Source of the DNA: a virus
Length of the DNA: 30,215 nucleotides
IMG/VR virus record: IMGVR_UViG_3300046011_004881
Span: 1 to 30,215 of that record
Direction: 5' to 3' (one strand)
Below are positions 16,953 to 24,102 of this stretch, piece after piece. Both the position numbers and the translations under genes were made by a program. The notes under the pieces are model-generated. The model worked only from the letters and a program-made list of their open reading frames with translations, searched no databases and had not been told where the DNA came from. Numbering within the stretch: position 1 is the stretch's first letter; each line of letters opens with the position of its first letter.

Positions 16953-18242
16953 TTAATTACTTAAAGGTGCTTTAATTGCTGGATGTGATTGATAGTTTCC
17001 TAACTGTATATCTTCTTCTAATAAACATTTTATAAAAGCATCATTAGATAAGGCTGAAATAAATCCGTCTGTACTAAGTAGTCCTATACCACATTCACCA
17101 CTTTCTGTTTGCCAAAATTCAGTGTTGATATTTAATGATGGTAATTCATAAGGTTCTCTTGTTCTAGTTAGGATATTATAATCATCCAACATTTCAATAT
17201 CGTAAGGATGTGAACCATTGTTTTGTTTTATGAACAATTCAACTCGTTCTTCCAAACTCAACTCTCTACCAATCTGTTCTTTTGCTTGTTCAATGTGGTT
17301 ATTGTAAAGGTGTACGTCGCCTAAGTTGCCAATCAATTCATCAGGTACCATATTAACTACCTTAGCTATAATTTCTAATAGTAGTCCATAAGATGCTATG
17401 TTGAATGGTAAACCAAGGAATGTATCAACACTGCGTTGGTTCCACATTAGAGAGATTGCTCGTGTTGGGGTATTAGTGTAATCTAGGTATTTTTTTATAA
17501 TGTCTCTACTATCTTTTTTAATAGCTTCATCAATATCTGTATCAATATCTACATTACACAACTTAAGCCTCTCTTCCAAACTCAACTCTCTTGTATAAAC
17601 TTGAAATCCATAATGACATGGTGGTAACGTCATTTTTTCTAAATAACCTACATTCCACGCATTAACCATTAAACGTCTTGAATCAGGATTTGTTTTGATG
17701 TCATTAATTAGGTTTGCGATTTGGTCAATTGGTTGTTGCGATGGTTTAGGGTCACCGATAGTTTTAATTGGTTTTTTCCAATTTCTCCACTGCTTACCGT
17801 AAATCGGTCCTAAATCACCCCACTTCTTAGCAAACTCATCATCTGTTTTGATTTTGTTGATGAATTCTTCCTGATTAAAATTAGTTGATTCATATTTTGT
17901 TGGTGATTTATACTCATTAGAACTAAATATACCATCACCTGGAATACTTTTATTCCATTCAGTATAGTACTTCTTATAGCAATCTCCGTTCCAAATATGA
18001 CAACCATTATCCACTAAGAATTTGATGTTAGTATCACCTCGTAAGAACCATAGTAGTTCTGTTACGATTGACTTCCAAGCCATCTTTTTTGTTGTTAGGA
18101 GTGGAAACCCCTCACTCATCTTATGACGGATCTGTCTACCAAATACTGATAGCGTACCAGTACCAGTACGATCGCTTTTAGTGATACCCTTGTCAAGTAT
18201 ATCTTGGAGGAGTGATTGGTATTGACGGTCTATATTATTCAT
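16953..18242 (-). CDS. thyA: Thymidylate synthase ThyA with inserted segments
   Basis: Makes dTMP from dUMP with methylene-tetrahydrofolate. 429 residues from the ATG at 18242 (the frame to 18254 needs TTG). Motifs in order: DRTGTGTLSVFGRQ, FPLLTTKK, GPIYGKQWRNW, DSRRLMVNAWN, catalytic PPC at Cys209, QRSVDTFLGLPFNIASYGLL, GDVHLYNNHIEQ, C-terminal SHPAIKAP. Usual length is about 265-290, so about 140 residues are extra: near 85-140 (NGDCYKKYYTEWN...), after FQVYT (218-260) and after EQIG (326-361). The last two both begin RELSLEER. The catalytic residues are intact, so activity is expected. Overlaps the upstream stop by 8 nt (ATGAATAA). Confidence 0.95.
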   Translation of the reverse strand: MNNIDRQYQSLLQDILDKGITKSDRTGTGTLSVFGRQIRHKMSEGFPLLTTKKMAWKSIVTELLWFLRGDTNIKFLVDNGCHIWNGDCYKKYYTEWNKSIPGDGIFSSNEYKSPTKYESTNFNQEEFINKIKTDDEFAKKWGDLGPIYGKQWRNWKKPIKTIGDPKPSQQPIDQIANLINDIKTNPDSRRLMVNAWNVGYLEKMTLPPCHYGFQVYTRELSLEERLKLCNVDIDTDIDEAIKKDSRDIIKKYLDYTNTPTRAISLMWNQRSVDTFLGLPFNIASYGLLLEIIAKVVNMVPDELIGNLGDVHLYNNHIEQAKEQIGRELSLEERVELFIKQNNGSHPYDIEMLDDYNILTRTREPYELPSLNINTEFWQTESGECGIGLLSTDGFISALSNDAFIKCLLEEDIQLGNYQSHPAIKAPLSN

Positions 18243-18450
18243 ATTCAATTTCAAATGTATCAGGGTTAATGTATTTTATTCTTCTACCATCAGTTAAATC
18301 AACAATCTTATCATCAGGTATTCTATTCTCAATGATAATATCTTTTATCTCTTGTGGCATATTAGGATCATTTAGAATTTGATCACGTAGCTCTTCGTGT
18401 TTACGTGCTAATTTAGCTCCTTCTTTTATTCGTTCGTCTATATTATTCAT
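18235..18450 (-). CDS. Small hypothetical protein (71 aa)
   Basis: MNNIDERIKEGAKLARKHEE head, charged helix, then VDLTDGRRIKYINPDTFEIEYE. The last part resembles the end of the 18947-19348 product (TLTYNNETIESYE). Both ends overlap neighbours through ATGAATAA, as at thyA. Function unknown. Confidence 0.72.
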   Translation of the reverse strand: MNNIDERIKEGAKLARKHEELRDQILNDPNMPQEIKDIIIENRIPDDKIVDLTDGRRIKYINPDTFEIEYE

Positions 18451-18727
18451 TTTCGTTTTGTTTTAATTTATGTTCAAAATATCTCTCTCTATAATCCTTA
18501 TGAAGATTAAAGAAAAATTGAGAGTAATAAAAGTTTATACTAACATCGCCACGTTTTCCAATCATTACAGCATACATTGTATGCAGTTTAAGATACATTG
18601 CGGAAATTTTTCCATAGTTATCTGGATCGTTTTTTAAAGTGCTGATATGATCAATAATCTTTTCTAACTCGGTTTTTGGTATTATGATACGAATTAGATT
18701 CATAAACAAATTTGATATCTTATTCAT
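18443..18727 (-). CDS. Hypothetical protein (94 aa)
   Basis: 94 residues, helical, rich in aromatic residues (SINFYYSQFFFNLHKDYRER). A partly hydrophobic head (LFMNLIRIIIP) may be a weak membrane-binding helix. ATGA overlap with the upstream gene. Not recognised. Confidence 0.68.
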   Translation of the reverse strand: MNKISNLFMNLIRIIIPKTELEKIIDHISTLKNDPDNYGKISAMYLKLHTMYAVMIGKRGDVSINFYYSQFFFNLHKDYRERYFEHKLKQNENE

Positions 18728-18954
18728 TTTGCTTTAATTTTAATAGATTGATAATATTTTGCAGAGACTTTTTTATTTGCGTAAATTTCTAATTTTTTAA
18801 GGGCTTCTGGTTTATAAAAAAAGAATTTTATTTTTAACCAGAAATTAATAAATTTATTACTGTGCCAAACAGTCGTACCATTAATAGAAGTACTAATTAT
18901 TTTTGTAATATAGGGAAGGTATACTATTCCTGATTTAAACTCTTGCTTATTCAT
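18724..18954 (-). CDS. Hypothetical basic protein (76 aa)
   Basis: 76 residues starting MNKQEFKSGIVYLPYITKII; strongly basic second half (FWLKIKFFFYKPEALKKLE). Short phage proteins with VYLPYI and KFFYKP elements seem familiar from Bacteroidota phages but are unassigned. Overlaps 18947-19348 through ATGAATAA. Confidence 0.68.
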   Translation of the reverse strand: MNKQEFKSGIVYLPYITKIISTSINGTTVWHSNKFINFWLKIKFFFYKPEALKKLEIYANKKVSAKYYQSIKIKAK

Positions 18955-19348
18955 AACTTTCTATTGTTTCGTTGTTATATGTTAGTGTGATTAGTTTAGT
19001 TGGGATACCAGCTTCATTATATGAATCTTCTTTACTACCGAGTAATGGAACAACTTTACCTCTTGCCAATTGAGTTCGTTCTTCCAAACTCAATTCTCGC
19101 TCCTCAATCTTCAATCCAAACTCTTGAGAAAACTCTGAATCGATTTTACATTTGTTGATGAATTCTTCTTTTGTTAAATGACGAGTTGGATGCGGAGATA
19201 TCATAGAACGACCATTCAACATACACCAACCTTTATGACTATTTTTATAAAGAAGATTTGTACGATGATCGTATCTTGTTGCTAATGGGTATTTTTGGTA
19301 ATTCTTGTACGCTTCATCAATAATCTGCTCGTATCTTTCGTTATTCAT
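18947..19348 (-). CDS. RELSLEER-module protein
   Basis: 133 residues. The centre EEFINKCKIDSEFSQEFGLK followed by IEERELSLEER repeats, in one block, two separate segments of ThyA (EEFINKIKTDDEFAKKWG and RELSLEER). The head (YEQIIDEAYKNYQKYPLATR) and the region around GRSMISPHPTR are its own. I have seen this EEFINK...RELSLEER module in other Bacteroidota phage proteins, with no function known. First gene of the overlapping run that ends in thyA. Confidence 0.75.
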   Translation of the reverse strand: MNNERYEQIIDEAYKNYQKYPLATRYDHRTNLLYKNSHKGWCMLNGRSMISPHPTRHLTKEEFINKCKIDSEFSQEFGLKIEERELSLEERTQLARGKVVPLLGSKEDSYNEAGIPTKLITLTYNNETIESYE

Positions 19349-19417
19349 AAACTTCTATTGTATAAACATTATTTGTACTTTTGATAAAAATAAGTAAAAT
19401 AATTTATACAATTAATT

Positions 19418-19777
19418 TTAATTCTTAGGTGCCCTTTCCTTCAATCTTTTTTCTATAATCTCTATATCGTTTTGGGTCGGTATATAATCGCCCATCAATT
19501 TTTCAGGTACGTCGGCCCACGAAGTGCCGTAATACGTGACATTGAATCCTCGATTGATGCACTCTTCGAAGAGCTCTTCGTATCTGTTCCTTAGATACTT
19601 TAACTTATCGTAAAAAAACTTAACGTGACCCCTACCGAGGGTAAACTGTTTAGGTATGTCCGAGAAATGCGTTCTTCTTTTTGCCAGCGTAGGTACCCTG
19701 ACTATTTCTCGGTGTTCGGCCAATAAGTGTTTATAATGTAACTCTTTTACTGGAATTCCTATATTTATTCTGGTCAC
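19418..19777 (-). CDS. denV: T4 endonuclease V-type pyrimidine-dimer DNA glycosylase
   Basis: 119 residues, T4 DenV has 138. It cuts the glycosyl bond at cyclobutane pyrimidine dimers and nicks the abasic site, using the N-terminal Thr2 amine as nucleophile. Visible matches: MTRIN start with Thr2, HLLAEHRE with Glu24 (T4 Glu23), the TLGRGHVKFFYDKLKYLRNR segment, ECINRGFNV and GDYIP. The C-terminal aromatic tail of T4 DenV (WYKYYGKAIYA) is absent; the chain ends ERAPKN, which may reduce dimer binding. Points to UV repair of the phage's own genome, common in sunlit-water phages. Confidence 0.92.
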   Translation of the reverse strand: MTRINIGIPVKELHYKHLLAEHREIVRVPTLAKRRTHFSDIPKQFTLGRGHVKFFYDKLKYLRNRYEELFEECINRGFNVTYYGTSWADVPEKLMGDYIPTQNDIEIIEKRLKERAPKN

Positions 19778-19805
19778 AACCTTTATTTAATTATGAATGT
19801 TAAAT

Positions 19806-20366
19806 CTAATTAGGTATACCGTAGATTCTTTTTACAATTCGTTTATTTACTTTCGAAAGATTACGAGTATAATATCCATCTCCTATAAAGTCAAGCTCTT
19901 TATCATTACCTAAAATATCTATAATTTTCTTTTCGTCTGTAACTGCGGGTGCACCAGATGATTTCATAATATCCTCCATCTTTGCACTTGCTTCAATAAA
20001 CCAACCTGGAGTTTTACATAATTTAATTGCATGATTAACTAAATCTCTTTTGGCTTCTGGTTTTCCGTTTGTGGCAAGTAATGCAATTTTATTACCAAAT
20101 GTACTTGGTTTATAGATGATAAATGCATCTGGTATCTTATCATTATCTATATCTTTTAAACGAACTGCTTTATATTTTGATCGCATTTCAGAAGCTGAAT
20201 TAGCAGATAAATCCATGCCTTGTTTAAGATATGAAGTTTGGTACATATTCCATATATTATTCATACCGTCATTATCTACTTTACCCAAGTCATAATCTAT
20301 CCATATATTGGATGGTATTTCAAGTTCTTGTAATACTTCTTTTAATATGGTTTTTAATTTTATCAT
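19806..20366 (-). CDS. Conserved phage protein of unknown function (186 aa)
   Basis: 186 residues. Key segments WIDYDLGKVDNDGMNNIW, DNDKIPDAFIIYKPSTFGNK, LLATNGKPEAKRDLVNH and GWFIEASAKMEDIMKSSG. I recall an unassigned family in T4-like marine phages with the same string of motifs (PDAFI.YK..., GWFIEAS.KMEDI). The final KRIYGIPN is also typical. Intracellular, no signal. Function unknown. Confidence 0.78.
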   Translation of the reverse strand: MIKLKTILKEVLQELEIPSNIWIDYDLGKVDNDGMNNIWNMYQTSYLKQGMDLSANSASEMRSKYKAVRLKDIDNDKIPDAFIIYKPSTFGNKIALLATNGKPEAKRDLVNHAIKLCKTPGWFIEASAKMEDIMKSSGAPAVTDEKKIIDILGNDKELDFIGDGYYTRNLSKVNKRIVKRIYGIPN

Positions 20367-20371
20367 GAATC

Positions 20372-20737
20372 TTAATCTGCTATTTTAGTACTGTCCTCAT
20401 TATTAAGTGATCCAGTAAATTCAGCATTAGTTGCGATGACATCAGCAGAATCTTTAGGCTGAAAGTGTTCATTTACGAACCATACTTCTCCTGTAGAAGG
20501 ATTGATAGGTAAAGATTCAATCTTCTGTGATTTTTGGACATATATATGTGAAGCGAGCGATGGAATTGCTTTACGTTTATCGATTACGTATTTCCATATA
20601 GAATTATCTGTATCTAATAAACCAGATAATATTTGAAGTCTCTCTTTTTCTAGTCTTTTTTTGTAGAATGTAAGGTAATACAAATTTAAAATGTACTTTT
20701 TAACATTCGTATACCAATGCTTTTTTGTTTTTTTCAT
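20372..20737 (-). CDS. Hypothetical protein (121 aa)
   Basis: A basic N-terminal half (MKKTKKHWYTNVKKYILNLY) that could lie along a membrane, then a mostly polar C-terminal half (NPSTGEVWFVNEHFQPKDSA). Ends 5 nt before the next gene. Not recognised. Confidence 0.7.
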   Translation of the reverse strand: MKKTKKHWYTNVKKYILNLYYLTFYKKRLEKERLQILSGLLDTDNSIWKYVIDKRKAIPSLASHIYVQKSQKIESLPINPSTGEVWFVNEHFQPKDSADVIATNAEFTGSLNNEDSTKIAD

Positions 20738-20751
20738 AACGATTTATTTTA

Positions 20752-20937
20752 TTATTTTATAGGCAATGATTTACCCATCATATTGCCTCCAACCTCTTTC
20801 ATTGATTTGCTTTTCGCTGATTTTATTATTTCAGACATCGCCTTTCGTATCTCTTTTAAAGAATCTGCATACTCTTTTAATTGTTGTCTATCTTCTGGAG
20901 ACATGTTTTTAAGCATCTCTTTTAATTGGGGCTTCAT
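20752..20937 (-). CDS. Small helical protein (61 aa)
   Basis: ATG at 20937 preferred; the longer frame to 20949 needs TTG and would overlap the ATATTTAT box. MKPQLKEMLKNMSPEDRQQL then a long charged helix; probably a coiled coil. Unknown. Confidence 0.68.
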   Translation of the reverse strand: MKPQLKEMLKNMSPEDRQQLKEYADSLKEIRKAMSEIIKSAKSKSMKEVGGNMMGKSLPIK

Positions 20938-20948
20938 GGTATTTTTCA

Positions 20949-20956
20949 ATAAATAT
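20949..20956 (-). promoter_or_regulatory. ATATTTAT box (candidate late promoter)
   Basis: Minus-strand ATATTTAT, 11 nt before the ATG at 20937; belongs to the same motif set as the homing-endonuclease leaders. Confidence 0.4.
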
Positions 20957-21180
20957 TAGTCTGAATATCTAGAATTTGCTAAGTTGACCATCCTCTTTGC
21001 CAATTCTGGATCTTTGATAATTTGCATTTCATAAGTTTCTGTGTTTCCTACCGAAGATATTATACCTGTATACTTCTGAGACGTGGAATGCTCTACGCAC
21101 GTGTCTGTGTATCCCAATTTTACCCTAAGCCTATGTATTTCTTTCTTACAGACTTTGCAAATGTGCTTCTTTTCTTTCAT
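20956..21180 (-). CDS. Small zinc-ribbon-like protein (74 aa)
   Basis: CKVC at 8-11 and TCVEH at about 27-31 suggest a Cys/His zinc site. The remainder (YTGIISSVGNTETYEMQIIK, DPELAK) is a beta-rich segment and a short helix. Similar small proteins with a CxxC head and an IVKDPE..K tail are in my memory for marine phages; function unknown. Confidence 0.72.
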   Translation of the reverse strand: MKEKKHICKVCKKEIHRLRVKLGYTDTCVEHSTSQKYTGIISSVGNTETYEMQIIKDPELAKRMVNLANSRYSD

Positions 21181-21203
21181 AACTTATTTTTATATGTGTT
21201 TGA

Positions 21204-21548
21204 TTATTCCTCTTTATTGCTCGTGAGGTGGTTTGGTATCGATATTTGCGCTGCTACTAAAGTTTGATATATCAAGTTCTGTAAACTTATTAAAGCTTGA
21301 GTATTTTCTTTAACTAATTGTGACATTCTCTCACGTTCTTCAACTAAAAGCGTCATCATTTCATTTTGAAGTTTATCAACTTTTTTCTCAAGATCATCGT
21401 TTTTCTTAAGTAATCTTGTATACTGATTGTATGCAAAATATCCAAGGCAAACGGACAAAACTCCGAGTACACCATACTGTAACATTACGTCTTGTCCGGT
21501 TGTTACGTTTGGTTGTTGTAATAATGAGGTTAAAGCTAATTTTTCCAT
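21204..21548 (-). CDS. Membrane-anchored coiled-coil protein (holin/spanin-like candidate)
   Basis: 114 residues. A short N-terminal part, one membrane helix at about 25-42 (YGVLGVLSVCLGYFAYNQ), then a coiled coil (LLKKNDDLEKKVDKLQNEMM and onwards to about 85) and a hydrophobic-polar tail. This is the layout of BhlA/UviB-type holin-like proteins and of some inner-membrane spanins. No endolysin gene is visible nearby, so the lysis role is a guess; it could be a structural anchor. Confidence 0.65.
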   Translation of the reverse strand: MEKLALTSLLQQPNVTTGQDVMLQYGVLGVLSVCLGYFAYNQYTRLLKKNDDLEKKVDKLQNEMMTLLVEERERMSQLVKENTQALISLQNLIYQTLVAAQISIPNHLTSNKEE

Positions 21549-21760
21549 CAGTTCAATGAGCTATATTTTAGGTATAATAATGTTTCCCAGCCATTCGCTA
21601 ACTTTTTAATGTTTTGTGTAGTTGCAGGCATCATTCTTTTTTCTACCATATCAGACACTGTTTTAACCCATGCATCTCTACAATCTATGTGTAGGACTTC
21701 ATGTACACCTTCGGGTATTACCGAGTGGGCTATCGTCTCTAAAGCTTGTTCTAATACCAT
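21548..21760 (-). CDS. Hypothetical protein (70 aa)
   Basis: ATG at 21760 chosen; the frame to 21766 needs TTG. MVLEQALETIAHSVIPEGVH head, WVKTVSDMVEKRMM helix. The stop overlaps the next start by 1 nt, so it is coupled to the coiled-coil protein. An ATATTTAT box lies 12 nt upstream. Unknown. Confidence 0.68.
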   Translation of the reverse strand: MVLEQALETIAHSVIPEGVHEVLHIDCRDAWVKTVSDMVEKRMMPATTQNIKKLANGWETLLYLKYSSLN

Positions 21761-21772
21761 TGTCAACTGAAG

Positions 21773-21780
21773 ATAAATAT
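21773..21780 (-). promoter_or_regulatory. ATATTTAT box (candidate late promoter)
   Basis: Minus-strand ATATTTAT, 12 nt before the ATG at 21760. Confidence 0.4.
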
Positions 21781-21788
21781 TGTAAATA

Positions 21789-22190
21789 TTACTTAATTTT
21801 AAAAATTTGTCTCATGTGCAATAGACACTTTGTGTAATCTCTGTCTTCTATTTGATTTGCTTCTATTTCGTATGGATGATTATCATGAGTGAACTTTTCT
21901 GCTAGATCATAATACTTGTTCATATTATGAAATTTGTAATGTGAGTACTCATGAATTATCGTCCTAGCTAAGTCTTCTAAATTTTTAATATTCGGTGATT
22001 TACTATTTACGTATATTGTGTTTTCTAAGTCTTCGTAAAATCCGTCACCAGTGAATCCTTCGAGTTTGTTGGTATCTACATATTTTAAATTTGGGTATGT
22101 ACCGTTATACTTTGATCTACCATAATTTTTTACGCACCATTCAAATATTCGCTTAGCTGTACCTCTGTGCAGATTTTTATTTTTCTTCAT
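21789..22190 (-). CDS. Putative HExxH zinc metallopeptidase
   Basis: 133 residues. ARTIIHEYSHYKFH holds the HEYSH zinc motif (about residues 86-90); YEIEANQIEDRD about 23 residues on supplies the likely third ligand Glu. The arrangement resembles small SprT/ImmA-like phage peptidases. The substrate is unknown; it differs from the 5000-5596 enzyme outside the motif. The promoter -7 box ends 5 nt before the ATG. Confidence 0.76.
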   Translation of the reverse strand: MKKNKNLHRGTAKRIFEWCVKNYGRSKYNGTYPNLKYVDTNKLEGFTGDGFYEDLENTIYVNSKSPNIKNLEDLARTIIHEYSHYKFHNMNKYYDLAEKFTHDNHPYEIEANQIEDRDYTKCLLHMRQIFKIK

Positions 22191-22193
22191 ATA

Positions 22194-22233
22194 GGTAAAA
22201 TTATATGATATTTGACTAAAAATAAAATATTTA
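22194..22233 (-). promoter_or_regulatory. Phage promoter, likely giving a leaderless mRNA
   Basis: Minus strand: AAATATTTTATTTTTAG, TCAAATATCATA, then TAATTTTA (22203-22196). The spacer is about 2 nt shorter than at 16637. The ATG of the metallopeptidase begins 5 nt on. Confidence 0.5.
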
Positions 22234-22245
22234 GTTACGGTGAAG

Positions 22246-23016
22246 TCATGACCACAAATAACTCACCAAAGACATTTCTGATCCGTCGTCATCGTTGGAT
22301 TCGTCTTTACCTTCTTTTTCGTCTCTTGCTGCTCGCTCTGAAGCTTCGTTTAAGCCCTCTACAACATTAAGTGCGTCAACTACGCTATTTTCTAATTGGT
22401 AAAAAGTTCTTCTAGCAGAATTAGTTATTCCCTCGTCGAGTACACCGAAAGCATCTATGTTTCTCATAACAGACTTACTAAACTCGTCCAATCCCTTATC
22501 AAAAGCGCAATTGTAACACAGCAAAGTAATGTTATCTTGCGACCAATTAGATCTATCGAAATCTTTAAAGTGTAAAAGTAAAGGAGACCTATTGTCCAAT
22601 TTTCTAACTTTATCGTATCCACAACAAGAACATGCTTGACCCAACCTACCGTCTGCGAGTAGTTTAATTTTTAGAGATGCTATTCTTTTTTCTGTCGCCG
22701 TCTGATTGGGACGCAATAATTCATCTAAAGATTCTTCTTTAAAGCTGCTTAAGTTGGGCCTAGATGTACCCAATCCACTCTGGTTTAGGTGAGTTTCCCA
22801 AAGAGTTTTTCCGGTGATGGGATCTACGAACGCCTTAGCGTATTTTTTGTAGGTTGGATAAGATATACCTAAGTACTTAGCTGCTTCGTTATTGGACTTC
22901 GTGTACTTCATCGCCTCAAGTATGTCCTCTTCCCTAAGAGACAATCCTGCATACTTCCAAGTTCCTGTATATATTTTTCTAGTTAGATGTAAACCTGTTC
23001 TCTTTTTCGGGATCAT
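22246..23016 (-). CDS. HTH plus zinc-ribbon HNH-like protein
   Basis: 256 residues. HTH-like region about 26-62 (LREEDILEAMKYTKSNNEAA, KYLGISYPTYKKYAKAF), then ITGKTLWETHLNQSGLG, a basic linker, and a zinc-ribbon unit CSCC...LLLHFKDFDRSNWSQDN...LLCYNC (about 128-170). His/Asp/Asn placement fits an HNH-like fold, but DH is absent, so nuclease activity is uncertain. The same HTH plus NQSGxG plus zinc-Cys design is seen in the HNH homing enzyme at 11629-12069, so this may be a domesticated relative. The C-terminus is acidic and disordered (DEKEGKDESNDDDGS). ATGA overlap with the upstream gene. Confidence 0.75.
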   Translation of the reverse strand: MIPKKRTGLHLTRKIYTGTWKYAGLSLREEDILEAMKYTKSNNEAAKYLGISYPTYKKYAKAFVDPITGKTLWETHLNQSGLGTSRPNLSSFKEESLDELLRPNQTATEKRIASLKIKLLADGRLGQACSCCGYDKVRKLDNRSPLLLHFKDFDRSNWSQDNITLLCYNCAFDKGLDEFSKSVMRNIDAFGVLDEGITNSARRTFYQLENSVVDALNVVEGLNEASERAARDEKEGKDESNDDDGSEMSLVSYLWS

Positions 23017-23417
23017 TGATCGTGAACTTTCATGTCATTTAATACGTTCCACAACTGATAAGGAGTTTCTATGTATACTTCTGTTCCGTTCTTATCTATT
23101 ATGGGATTGATCGATCCGTCTTCGTTTATTCTTTCATACAAATAATAGGATATAAGATCTGATCCCGATTGACCGAAATTTATGTAAAACAATGCGTCTA
23201 TAACTTGCATAAATTTTTCATCGTATTCAAAAAAATCTAACTGCATGTCTACGCTCATTATCTGAGATCTCACTATAATCTCTTCTAATCTAGATATAAC
23301 GTTAACAAAGAGCTCCATTCGCTTCTCTGTTTGATTTCTTTTTTTCCTCTTTACATGAGTCTTTACATTCAGTATGCTTTCTACAGCAGCTTGTATTTCT
23401 TTGTAATCTTCTGCCAT
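23013..23417 (-). CDS. Conserved phage protein of unknown function (134 aa)
   Basis: 134 residues. A basic segment (KTHVKRKKRNQTEKR) near the head is followed by FFEYDEKFMQVIDALFYINF, SDLISYYLYERINEDGSINP and a final WNVLNDM. The YDEKF..VIDAL and YLYER...DG....I...G pattern is familiar from T4-like phages, where it is an unnamed protein near morphogenesis genes. Helical, cytoplasmic. Function unknown. Confidence 0.75.
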   Translation of the reverse strand: MAEDYKEIQAAVESILNVKTHVKRKKRNQTEKRMELFVNVISRLEEIIVRSQIMSVDMQLDFFEYDEKFMQVIDALFYINFGQSGSDLISYYLYERINEDGSINPIIDKNGTEVYIETPYQLWNVLNDMKVHDQ

Positions 23418-23419
23418 TG

Positions 23420-23734
23420 TTAAGGTGTTAATTTTTCTATAATAGATTTTATTTCAGAGCAAGTTTTATAGTCTTCTAACTCCACGTAATGTGGTAAACA
23501 CCAATCTAATGCCTTCGCCCAATATTCTTTTTTTATCTCTAAGTAATTACTTGAATTATTTATTTCGAATACGAGCGCTGAATTTCTTCTGTTATGAACT
23601 GCGTCAAATATCGCTAATGGTATTTCTTTATTTAGCAGAGTTTTCAACTGCTCCGAATCTTTATAATCTTCGGCCTTTACGTTTAAGGCGTCGTAGAATA
23701 TGGCTCTTGGAGGCCTTCTTTTTTTCGAAACCAT
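23420..23734 (-). CDS. Hypothetical protein (104 aa)
   Basis: Basic head (MVSKKRRPPRAIFYDALNVK), remainder helical with two Cys near the end (CSEIKSIIEKLTP). Two nt separate it from the next ATG. Family not recognised. Confidence 0.7.
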   Translation of the reverse strand: MVSKKRRPPRAIFYDALNVKAEDYKDSEQLKTLLNKEIPLAIFDAVHNRRNSALVFEINNSSNYLEIKKEYWAKALDWCLPHYVELEDYKTCSEIKSIIEKLTP

Positions 23735-23744
23735 AATTTATAAT

Positions 23745-24071
23745 TTATGAAGCTGTACCGCTTCCCTTTAAACTTCTTACTAAAAGATCTACCATAGAAG
23801 CCATCGGTACTATGAACGATATTGTGTTTTTAGAATACGCATTACGGTCGTTATAAGTAACCATCAATTCTTGATCGGCAAATTTCTTTTGCAACCAAGT
23901 GCTTATCTTATTAGTTAACTCTTGTAAATCTCTCGGATCTTGTATGTTTTCTTCCAATATAAAGTATATTACTATACCCTTTTTTGTTTCGCTTGTATTT
24001 AAGTCGAAAGCGACAGGTAAATTTTTACCGCTAACGCTAACTCTTAATTTTGGCTTAAAAACGTCTGACAT
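23745..24071 (-). CDS. Hypothetical beta-rich protein (108 aa)
   Basis: MSDVFKPKLRVSVSGKNLPV head, alternating strands and one helix (DPRDLQELTNKISTWLQKKF), end SMVDLLVRSLKGSGTAS. It could be a virion or chaperone component, given its place after a candidate late promoter, but no homologue is recognised. Confidence 0.7.
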   Translation of the reverse strand: MSDVFKPKLRVSVSGKNLPVAFDLNTSETKKGIVIYFILEENIQDPRDLQELTNKISTWLQKKFADQELMVTYNDRNAYSKNTISFIVPMASMVDLLVRSLKGSGTAS

Positions 24072-24091
24072 TTTATGTTGTTATTTTAAAA

Positions 24092-24100
24092 ATAAATATG
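24092..24100 (-). promoter_or_regulatory. CATATTTAT box (candidate late promoter)
   Basis: Minus-strand CATATTTAT, 20 nt before the ATG at 24071, in the only real gap between the glycosyltransferase block and the downstream genes. Confidence 0.48.
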
Positions 24101-24102
24101 TA

